Source: an uncultured Spirochaetaceae bacterium
GTDB taxonomy: Bacteria; Spirochaetota; Spirochaetia; SZUA-6; Bin103
DNA length: 7,294 bases
Assembly: GCA_913043885.1 (NCBI GenBank)
Contig: CAJWOB010000123.1
Coordinates: forward strand, 1-7,294
Direction of reading: 5' to 3'
Shown: positions 1 to 5,352 of the stretch, piece by piece
Layout: the number at the start of each line of letters is the position of its first letter
Position numbering within the stretch: the first letter of the stretch is position 1
Position numbers and translations under genes: made by a program
Notes under the pieces: generated by a model
What the model was told of the DNA's origin: nothing
Seen by the model: the letters and a program-made list of their open reading frames with translations, nothing else
The model's database searches: none

Positions 1-95
1 TGGCCGGCATCGCCCGCGGCTACGACATCATGAACTATGTCCCGCGCGCCGCCTCCACCGACGATCTCTACGAAGTCATCAAGTCGGCATTCTGA
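1..95 (+). CDS. C-terminal fragment of an unidentified protein
   Basis: An open frame enters from the left edge (codons begin at base 3) and stops at TGA 93-95, giving about 30 residues. The last ones read DDLYEVIKSAF. The fragment is soluble in character, with no membrane segment. It is too short to assign to a family and I do not recognise it. I call it a real gene tail because the reading is well composed, ends cleanly, and the bases after the stop show no continuation in this frame. Its last 28 bases overlap the 3' end of the convergent gene at 68-430, so the two messages would be complementary at their ends. Confidence 0.5.
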   Translation, partial: AGIARGYDIMNYVPRAASTDDLYEVIKSAF

Positions 96-430
96 ACTTC
101 GATGCGCCGGTCCGGCGCAGCCAGACGTACCGCACGCCACGACAGGAAGGACAGGTAGCGGCTGGCGCCGTATTCCCAGGTGCGCACGCGTCGGCCGAGC
201 ACCGTACGCCGCAGGATGCCGGCCACGGTGTCGGCTAGCTCCGCCCCGGCGGCGCTCGGCTGCGGTGCCAGTATCGACCGCGGTAGCAGCGTGGACAGCT
301 CGCGGTCGGGAACCACTGCCGACTCGGTCATGCCATCGTGCCGCAGCACCCTCGCCTCTACCCGAAGCCGCTGCTCTTGTATGGAAACGGTAAGTGCCGC
401 GATCGTCGCCGGCGGGTGACGCTTTGCCAT
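68..430 (-). CDS. Small arginine-rich hypothetical protein (120 aa)
   Basis: I do not recognise this protein. It has 120 residues, is basic with about 17 arginines, and has no signal peptide or membrane helix. The C-terminal third is the most structured-looking part, with aromatic residues clustered at positions 85-99 (WEYGASRYLSFLSW). The minus-strand frame has mostly G or C at third codon positions and a balanced composition, whereas the competing plus-strand frames over the same bases are rich in Arg, Pro and Ser, as shadow frames usually are. The ATG at 430 is the only good start. A weak AGGGG lies immediately before it, too close to be an ideal ribosome binding site. It lies 84 bp downstream of the HATPase-HDOD gene on the same strand and could share its transcript. 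No function can be inferred. Confidence 0.55.
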   Translation of the reverse strand: MAKRHPPATIAALTVSIQEQRLRVEARVLRHDGMTESAVVPDRELSTLLPRSILAPQPSAAGAELADTVAGILRRTVLGRRVRTWEYGASRYLSFLSWRAVRLAAPDRRIEVQNADLMTS

Positions 431-514
431 GCCCCTACAACGGAGGGCAGATCGCCGCCGCTTGCGCCGCGACGTTGCGCCTAGGTCGCCGGCACCGCGC
501 CGCTCGCGACCCCG

Positions 515-1708
515 CTACTCGGCGCCGGTACCGATGGTGGTCTGGAACGCGTCGTTCAGCCGGCCGAGCACTCCCATCAGCTGTTGCTCGGAGCTGATGT
601 TGAAGTCCGCCAACACCCCCTCCTCGAGCTGGTCGTAGCTAAGCTGCTCCCGCTCGATGTCACACAGCGCGTTGGCAAGATACACGGTGAACACCACGTC
701 CCGGTATTCGTCGCTACACGACAGCGGCTCGTGATGGAAACGGATGGACTCGATGAGGGGCTCGGGGAAGTTCCATTTGCGCGCGATGAGCGCCCCCACC
801 TCGGCGTGGTTGAGACCCACCGAGAAGTCCTCCAGCATCTTGGCGCCGATCCCCTTCTCGGTGGTGAACTTGCGGATCTTCGCCAGGAGATCGGGGTGCA
901 GCGAGCTGACCACGATCTGGCCGAGGTCGTGGAGCATGCCCCCGACGTAGATGTCGTCCTGAAGCTCGCGCGTACGTTTGAAGCTGCGGGAGATGGTGCG
1001 CGCTACGTCGCTTATCTCCGAGTCGGGATCGTCGATGAGCTTCTGCAGCAGCATTATATTCTCCGGAAACTGCGGCAGGGCGTCCACCTCGCTGACGATC
1101 TGGTTGGTCAGCGCGTCCATCTTGTCCAGGTGGACGCTGGCGAACGGCACGGTAACCGACGCGATAGTCTCGCCGTCATCGGACTCGATGTTGAAGGCGT
1201 CCTCGTCGAGCCCCATCTTCTCGAGCACCAGGATAAGGATGCCGAAGCCGGCGCCCTCCGTGCTGTCCAGGACCGTGCAGAACGCCTCCTCCAGGGAGTC
1301 GAACGCCCGCGATCGGGCGATGCGATCGAAGATACGGATCTGCTCCTTCTTGGTGATCTCGGCGTTGTTACACACGCTTATTCGAAAGCTGTTCCCCTGC
1401 GCGTGGAACACCACCTTGATATAGAGCCCGGCGTCCTTCTGTTTCTGCAGGTAGTGGTCGATGTTGCCGAGGGTGTCCTGTTTGAACCCCTCCATACCAG
1501 TTTCGTGGTCGTCGCGGTTGTCGAGGTCGCGCTCCTCGAAGTACACCCGCTTGGTGTTGGCCTTCTTGGCGTTGACGGCTAGCTCGCGCAGGCAGTAGGC
1601 CAGCGTATCCTTGATCTCGTCCTGGCCGAATTGCGACAAGAACATCCCGAGCACCTGGTCGAGATACTCCTCGGTCTCATGAGGCAGCGTGTACGTGGTA
1701 AGGGTCAT
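515..1708 (-). CDS. HATPase-like / HDOD two-domain signalling protein, HDOD core shortened
   Basis: This is a cytoplasmic protein of 397 residues. Residues 1-190 resemble a GHKL/histidine-kinase-type ATPase fold: an N-box-like RELAVNAKKAN at 41-51 (E42, N46) and a glycine-rich G2-like GAGFG at 152-156. The position of the usual DxGxG box reads CNNAEI (113-118), without the adenine-binding Asp, so ATP binding is doubtful. Residues 199-330 are HDOD/HD-superfamily: the opening LPQFPENI at 211-218, HD at 260-261, H301 in NHAEVG, and HH at 325-326. HDOD domains generally act in signalling, usually without proven catalysis. From the opening motif to the HH pair there are only about 115 residues where the family has about 190; the DPxLT...NS...WxHS section is missing between residues 241 and 242. 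No clear Shine-Dalgarno precedes the ATG at 1708, and an upstream in-frame ATG is cut off by a TGA. Family assignment is firm; whether the gene is intact is not. Confidence 0.85.
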   Translation of the reverse strand: MTLTTYTLPHETEEYLDQVLGMFLSQFGQDEIKDTLAYCLRELAVNAKKANTKRVYFEERDLDNRDDHETGMEGFKQDTLGNIDHYLQKQKDAGLYIKVVFHAQGNSFRISVCNNAEITKKEQIRIFDRIARSRAFDSLEEAFCTVLDSTEGAGFGILILVLEKMGLDEDAFNIESDDGETIASVTVPFASVHLDKMDALTNQIVSEVDALPQFPENIMLLQKLIDDPDSEISDVARTISRSFKRTRELQDDIYVGGMLHDLGQIVVSSLHPDLLAKIRKFTTEKGIGAKMLEDFSVGLNHAEVGALIARKWNFPEPLIESIRFHHEPLSCSDEYRDVVFTVYLANALCDIEREQLSYDQLEEGVLADFNISSEQQLMGVLGRLNDAFQTTIGTGAE

Positions 1709-1762
1709 CGGAATCGAGTTCTGCGCCGCTCATTGAATCTGTTCTTCGCTTATCTTCGCCAT
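1709..1762 (-). other. Upstream in-frame extension of the HATPase-HDOD gene, interrupted by TGA
   Basis: From ATG 1762-1760, in the same frame as the downstream gene, the DNA reads MAKISEEQIQ, then TGA (1732-1730), then AAQNSIP, then the Met at 1708. The extension looks like ordinary coding sequence and joins smoothly to MTLTTYTLPHE. A possible -10 box (TATACT, 1803-1798) would place the RNA start near 1791, leaving about 28 nt before this ATG. One base change (CGA to TGA) would explain the stop. If TGA terminates, this is a 10-residue leader peptide. A second ATG at 1733-1731 overlaps that stop as ATGA, but it opens an 18-residue frame different from the main gene's. Confidence 0.45.
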
Positions 1763-1797
1763 GGGTTGGTCGGCTTGTCGTAGGAATGCCATCGAGC

Positions 1798-1805
1798 AGT
1801 ATACT
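1798..1805. promoter_or_regulatory. Palindromic AGTATACT, possible -10 box in both directions
   Basis: In the divergent intergenic region the perfect palindrome AGTATACT gives a 5-of-6 match to TATAAT on each strand: plus at 1800-1805, minus at 1803-1798. On the plus strand a weak TTGTCG (1775-1780) lies 19 bp upstream. On the minus strand I see no -35 element. The plus-strand -10 ends 8 bases before the GTG start of the Nif3-family gene, so its RNA would begin at or within a few bases of the start codon. The minus-strand -10 would give a leader for the HATPase-HDOD gene. This is inferred from sequence only. Confidence 0.4.
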
Positions 1806-1813
1806 CCCGTTGC

Positions 1814-2596
1814 GTGCTGCTTACCGAGTTGCACCAGCTGTTAGACGACCTTCTGCTCGGCGCAGAACGTAACCCGGCGGGCGCTCGTGCCAACACGGTC
1901 GACCCTGCGATCAACGGGCTGCAGGTGGGCTGCCGCGGCGATGAGGTACGCCGCGTGGCCGTCGCCGTCGATGCCTGCGCGGAGACCTTCCGCCGTGCCG
2001 CTGACTGGGGCGCGGAGCTGCTGCTGTGCCATCACGGGCTGTTCTGGGGGACGGAGCTGCCGCTGGTCGGCGAGCACCGGCGCCGGGTACAGCTGCTGCT
2101 CGATAGCGACCTAGCGCTGTACGCCTGCCACCTCCCCCTTGACTGCCATCCCACGCTCGGCAACAACGCCCGGATGGCTGACGCGCTCGGGTTGGAGGAT
2201 CGCGGGCCGTTTGGGGAGTTCCGGGGTGTCGCTATCGGCTGCCACGGACGACTGGCCCGGCCGCTGAGCGTCGCGGACGTCGCCGAGGCACTATTCGGCG
2301 GTCAGGAGCGCTGTCTGTCGGTGCTGCCATTTGGCAGCGAGCAAGTGGCGAGCGTTGGCCTGGTGTCAGGCGGCGGTACGCGGGACGTGCACGCGGCGAT
2401 AGAGGCCGGCCTCGATCTGTTCGTTACCGGCGATGCGAATCACCAGATGTATCACGCCGCCGCGGAGGCTGGTATCAACGTCATCAGCGCTGGCCACTAT
2501 CGCTCGGAGACGTTCGGGGTGGAGGCGGTGGGGCAACTGCTACAGCGTGATACCCCTTTGGAGACTACATTCATCGACGTGGAGACTGGACTGTGA
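1814..2596 (+). CDS. Nif3/YbgI-family dinuclear metal-binding protein
   Basis: This 260-residue protein has the usual length and ligands of the Nif3-like hexameric metal proteins, often annotated as GTP cyclohydrolase I type 2 homologues. The likely metal ligands are H73 and H74 (LLLCHHGLFWG), D110 (ACHLPLD), and H228 and E232 (SAGHYRSETFG), with spacing as in the family. Also present are the glycine-rich SGGGTRD (185-191) and VTGDANHQ (204-211). The N-terminal motif is DPAINGLQVG, where many relatives have a WDN-V-GLQVG form. The biochemical role of the family is unsettled, so I do not assign a reaction. The GTG at 1814 is the only reasonable start: the frame is closed by TAG at 1781 and has no ATG between. 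No Shine-Dalgarno precedes it and a possible -10 box ends at 1805, which suggests a leaderless message. It is first gene of the operon and overlaps lspA by GTGA. Confidence 0.9.
   Translation: MLLTELHQLLDDLLLGAERNPAGARANTVDPAINGLQVGCRGDEVRRVAVAVDACAETFRRAADWGAELLLCHHGLFWGTELPLVGEHRRRVQLLLDSDLALYACHLPLDCHPTLGNNARMADALGLEDRGPFGEFRGVAIGCHGRLARPLSVADVAEALFGGQERCLSVLPFGSEQVASVGLVSGGGTRDVHAAIEAGLDLFVTGDANHQMYHAAAEAGINVISAGHYRSETFGVEAVGQLLQRDTPLETTFIDVETGL
2580..2584 (+). promoter_or_regulatory. Ribosome binding site for lspA
   Basis: TGGAG inside the last codons of the Nif3-family gene lies 8 nt before GTG 2593. It supports that GTG as the lspA start, overlapping the upstream TGA as GTGA, and suggests coupled translation. 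Confidence 0.55.
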
Positions 2597-3189
2597 GCAC
2601 CGCCGCGACCGGCACCGTAACGACCCGAGACCGCCTGCTGCCCTTCATCCTCACCGCTGCCATTATTGCCGCCGACCAGATCATCAAGGCGATCGTGGTC
2701 GGCGCGCTGCCGTTGCACCAGCCGCAGGAAGTGATCGGCGACCTGGTGCGGTTTACCCTGGTGCAGAACCCCGCCATCGGCTTCTCGATCGGCCACAACT
2801 GGCCAGAAGGCCTGCGCCGCGTGCTGTTCCTGATTCTGCCGCTGGCAGTGATGGTGCTGATCGTCAGCTACTACTTCCGCACCGACGAGCTCAGTCGTGG
2901 CCAGCGCTGGCTGGTGTGCGCCCTGGTCGGCGGTGGGTTCGGCAACTACATCGATCGGCTGTTTCGGCCCGACGGCGTGGTCGACTTCGTAGACGTCAAG
3001 TTCTTCGGTATCTTCGGGCTGAATCGCTGGCCGACGTTCAACCTCGCGGACTCGACCGTGGTCGTGGCCAGCATCATCTTGCTGATCACCTTTCTCCGCG
3101 AGGGACTCCGTGAGCGGGCCCAGAGCGATGCCGAAAGTCACGGCGACAGCCGGCCGCCGGCCGCCGACTGGCAAGAGGAGCACGAGTAA
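2593..3189 (+). CDS. lspA: Lipoprotein signal peptidase (signal peptidase II)
   Basis: LspA is an inner-membrane aspartyl protease that removes the signal peptide from diacylglyceryl-modified prolipoproteins. The 198-residue protein has four hydrophobic segments (about 15-39, 77-95, 105-124, 153-169). The family motifs are present in order: ADQIIK with D28, VQNPAIGFSIG with N59, GGGFGNYIDRL (113-123), VVDFVDV with D131, and FNLADS with D153. D131 and D153 correspond to the catalytic pair. The protein is longer than the usual 160-170 residues because of a hydrophilic tail after about residue 172, rich in Glu, Asp, Ser and Pro, likely cytoplasmic. It starts with GTG overlapping the Nif3-family stop and ends with TAA overlapping the next ATG, so all three genes are probably translated from one message. 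Identification is secure. Confidence 0.96.
   Translation: MSTAATGTVTTRDRLLPFILTAAIIAADQIIKAIVVGALPLHQPQEVIGDLVRFTLVQNPAIGFSIGHNWPEGLRRVLFLILPLAVMVLIVSYYFRTDELSRGQRWLVCALVGGGFGNYIDRLFRPDGVVDFVDVKFFGIFGLNRWPTFNLADSTVVVASIILLITFLREGLRERAQSDAESHGDSRPPAADWQEEHE
3174..3180 (+). promoter_or_regulatory. Strong ribosome binding site for the small membrane protein gene
   Basis: AGAGGAG at the end of lspA, with 8 nt to the ATG at 3189, is the best Shine-Dalgarno in the window. It fixes the start of the next gene, whose ATG shares one base with the lspA stop (TAATG). Confidence 0.75.
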
Positions 3190-3473
3190 TGCAGAAGCGC
3201 AGCAACACCGTCATCTTCATGATCGGGGCTACCGCCCTCAACATGGTGCTCATCGTCGGCATCTTCCTGGTGGCGCTATTCCTACTAGGGCGGCTGTTCC
3301 CGCCGGGGGACTCGCCCCAGGCTCAGGGTACGCTGCTTCTCGTTTCCGCCGGAGCCGGACTGATAGGTGGTTTCTTCGCGTACCGCTACATCATCAAGTG
3401 GGCACAACGGCGGTTCGATATCGACCAGTACATGGGACCACTGTTCGGCCCACGCCGGCCACCGGGCGCCTGA
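3189..3473 (+). CDS. Small two-helix membrane protein co-translated with lspA
   Basis: The protein has 94 residues and two predicted membrane helices, about 8-36 and 47-69, joined by a short loop with PPGDSPQAQG. A positively charged start (MQKR) and a basic stretch after helix 2 (KWAQRR, 70-75) predict both ends in the cytoplasm. The C-terminal tail is short and well defined (FDIDQYMGPLFGPRR). There is no catalytic motif. From memory, similar small proteins sit next to lspA in spirochaetes and are sometimes annotated as 'leader peptide processing enzyme'; I know of no experimental basis for that name. TAATG overlap and a strong ribosome binding site tie it to lspA, so a helper role in lipoprotein maturation is reasonable but unproven. 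It ends 12 bp from the convergent gene at 3486. Confidence 0.85.
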   Translation: MQKRSNTVIFMIGATALNMVLIVGIFLVALFLLGRLFPPGDSPQAQGTLLLVSAGAGLIGGFFAYRYIIKWAQRRFDIDQYMGPLFGPRRPPGA

Positions 3474-3485
3474 CGGCCGGTCGAC

Positions 3486-5153
3486 CTAGTAGCCGTCGCT
3501 GGCGGCGCGGTTCTGGTCCTTCTTGTACAGCTCGGCGTAGACGAAGCCACGGTCTTTGAGCAGGTCCTTGATGTCCTGCGGGAAGGGGATGAGGCGCCAG
3601 AAGATGGCGCGCACTTCCTTGTCCAGCTTCTGCGTGCCCTCCCGCTCCCGCGTCACCCATAGCAGGTAATCCTGCAGGAAGGCGTCGCGCACATCGCCCT
3701 TGCGGGTCTTCTGCGACTCGAACCACTGGTAGTACCAGCCGGTAAGGCCTTCCTCCATCCAATGGTGTTGCGCCTTCTCCTTGGCCACCTGCCAGCGCAG
3801 GTCGCCGAGGACGAGGATGACCGCGGTGCGCAGGTCCTTGGGATACATCGGGATTGCCACGCGGCCACGGCTGGTGGCGCGGTTGAAGCGCTCGAACGGC
3901 TCCCAGCAGATGCCGGCGTCGCCGTAGCTGGGTATCAGGATGACGTTGGGGACGATGCGGTGGGTCTGCCGCTTGAAGGTGCGGTGAAACAGCCCTGCGT
4001 CCACCGACTCGATTTCCGCCATCAAGGCAATGACGTTCTCGCGGGTGCCGATCTCCTCGATGCGTGGCCGCACGTACTGCTTCATCATGATGGGGAAGTG
4101 GTTGCCCTGGCGGCCGACCGCCATCTTCGCCATCTGACGCACCGACAGCATCTCGTTGGCGACCACGGCGGCCTCCACCGCGCCACCACCTGAGTCACCG
4201 TGCTTGTTGCGCAGCTCGTCGAGATCTTCCCTGATGCGCCCGAGCGCACCGTACGCGCTTACCACCTCGCGGTCGGCGTTTGCCAGCTGGCGTAGCACGG
4301 AGCCAATCTCACTCATTGCAGCCTTCTGACCGGCGCTGAATGCGTCCTTCAGCCCGCCATACTCCGCCCGCACCTCGTGGTGCAGGACGATGTTGGTCTG
4401 CTCCTGCAACTGGTGCTCGAGTGCATCCATCTGGCCGAGGGCACCCTCGAGCTGGGCGCGCGCGGCATCCATCTGCCCCTGGCGCTTCTCGATGAGCTCC
4501 TGGCCTCGCGTGTCGGAGTCCTTCTTGGCCGCCTTCGCCTCGTCGACCGCCGAAGGGCGCACCGAACCCTCGCCGATGAGCTGCAACCATTCGTCGACGT
4601 AGTAGACCGGTTCCCGGTAGCGGTGCTCGAAGACTACGCGGCTGAGCATGTCGCGGTGCTCCCGGCTCAGAAGCGTCGGCGACAGCGCCCCGAAGCGCAG
4701 TACCATCCGCTTCGGTTCGGGCATCGCACTGGAGAGGCGCCCGGCAAGGTGGTCGAGAAGCTCTCCATAGCCGGTGGTCAGGCGTTCTCGGTGCAGCCCG
4801 CGCTCCTTGGGATCCTTGGCCGTCAGGAACGCGCTCAGCTCTTTGTGAACACGGGCGGCGACATCGCCGACCCCGGAGAGCGCCTGCTTGTAGTAGTCCT
4901 TGGCGGCGAAGGTGGGGCGCGGGTCGTCCTGGAACTTGTCGATAGGAGCGAAGCGCTCTGTCGTCGACTCGACCAGCAGGCCGCTCTTCTCACCGCTGCC
5001 GTCGGCCGCCTCACCGCCGAACAGGGTGTCGAAGGATGGCGAGCCGTCGGCCCCCGTCGCCCCGTCGGCGTCCGCTTCGTCGGGGACGCCGATCAGCGCC
5101 GCTAACTCTGGATCGAGTCCTGCGTCCTGGTCGGTGGCCGATGCGTCACTCAT
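3486..5153 (-). CDS. Uncharacterised 555-residue coiled-coil protein
   Basis: I do not recognise a characterised family. Residues 1-65 are acidic, low-complexity and probably disordered, rich in Asp, Ala, Gly and Ser. Residues about 80-200 are helical and contain EPVYYVDEWLQLI (181-193). Residues about 205-315 are strongly coiled-coil-like (Gln, Glu, Lys, Leu and Ala rich), followed by a glycine break GDSGGG (319-324). Residues 330-555 look globular and conserved in style, with many aromatics: LIPSYGDAGICWEPFERF (406-423), DLRWQVAKE (451-459), HHWMEEGLTGWYYQWF (463-478), and FWRLIPFPQDIKDLLKDRGF (518-537). There is no signal peptide or membrane helix, so it is probably cytoplasmic. ATG 5153 is the only plausible start before residue 144, but it has no clear Shine-Dalgarno. 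It begins 17 nt after the tRNA-Ala gene on the same strand. The coiled coil suggests self-assembly or a scaffold role, which is inference only. Confidence 0.85.
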   Translation of the reverse strand: MSDASATDQDAGLDPELAALIGVPDEADADGATGADGSPSFDTLFGGEAADGSGEKSGLLVESTTERFAPIDKFQDDPRPTFAAKDYYKQALSGVGDVAARVHKELSAFLTAKDPKERGLHRERLTTGYGELLDHLAGRLSSAMPEPKRMVLRFGALSPTLLSREHRDMLSRVVFEHRYREPVYYVDEWLQLIGEGSVRPSAVDEAKAAKKDSDTRGQELIEKRQGQMDAARAQLEGALGQMDALEHQLQEQTNIVLHHEVRAEYGGLKDAFSAGQKAAMSEIGSVLRQLANADREVVSAYGALGRIREDLDELRNKHGDSGGGAVEAAVVANEMLSVRQMAKMAVGRQGNHFPIMMKQYVRPRIEEIGTRENVIALMAEIESVDAGLFHRTFKRQTHRIVPNVILIPSYGDAGICWEPFERFNRATSRGRVAIPMYPKDLRTAVILVLGDLRWQVAKEKAQHHWMEEGLTGWYYQWFESQKTRKGDVRDAFLQDYLLWVTREREGTQKLDKEVRAIFWRLIPFPQDIKDLLKDRGFVYAELYKKDQNRAASDGY

Positions 5154-5170
5154 GCCGCGCAGTCAGGGGA

Positions 5171-5244
5171 TGGAGGCGAAGGGAATCGAACCCACGACCT
5201 CGTGAATGCCATTCACGCGCTCTAGCCAACTGAGCTACGCCCCC
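5171..5244 (-). tRNA. tRNA-Ala (anticodon GGC)
   Basis: The 74 bases fold as a cloverleaf. The acceptor stem GGGGGCG pairs with CGCCTCC (one G-T pair). The D arm is GCTC/GAGC. The anticodon stem CGTGA/TCACG is perfect and encloses the loop ATGGCAT, with anticodon GGC reading alanine codon GCC and probably GCT. The T loop is TTCGATT. The T stem GTGGG/CCCTT is imperfect: its outer two positions are a G-T pair and a T-T mismatch. The discriminator is A. The next bases are TCC, not CCA, so the CCA end must be added after transcription. Confidence 0.95.
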
Positions 5245-5296
5245 GTATGGCCCCCGGACACGACGCACACGCGCCGTAACCGGGGACACCGCTGTC

Positions 5297-5326
5297 AGTG
5301 TAGCGAGCGCGCACCCGGCACGTCCA
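5297..5326 (-). promoter_or_regulatory. Possible promoter for tRNA-Ala and the 555-residue gene
   Basis: On the minus strand TGGACG (5326-5321) and TACACT (5302-5297) are separated by 18 bp. Each matches the sigma-70 consensus at 4 of 6 positions. The predicted RNA start lies about 45 nt before the mature tRNA, reasonable for a 5' leader removed by RNase P. It sits in the 108-bp gap after purQ, and I see no terminator with a T-run there. The match is weak, and GC-rich DNA makes such matches uncertain. Confidence 0.3.
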
Positions 5327-5352
5327 CGAGCACCAACGCGCGGCAACGTGGC

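Noticed and set aside
37..638. Plus-strand open frames at 37-393, 180-419, 394-597 and 429-638
   Set aside because: Their products are dominated by Arg, Pro, Ser and Ala with no structure, and they overlap one another and the better minus-strand genes.
584..1582. Long open frame on the plus strand (332 codons) opposite the HATPase-HDOD gene
   Set aside because: It is the antisense of a gene with clear domain motifs. Its translation is a monotone of Leu, Val, His, Asp and Glu with no recognisable motif, typical of a shadow frame in GC-rich DNA.
3474..3495. GGTCGACC palindrome between the convergent genes as a terminator
   Set aside because: The stem is only 4 bp with no loop and no following T-run. 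It is a short self-complementary word, not a credible terminator.
4377..5105. Open frame on the plus strand (242 codons) opposite the 555-residue gene
   Set aside because: Antisense shadow: the minus-strand product has coherent structure (coiled coil, aromatic-rich domain), while the plus-strand product is Leu/Val/Arg-rich without motifs.
5324..5352. CCACG...CGTGG inverted repeat downstream of purQ as a terminator
   Set aside because: The stem is 5 bp around a poorly paired 18-base interior and there is no T-run on the purQ strand.
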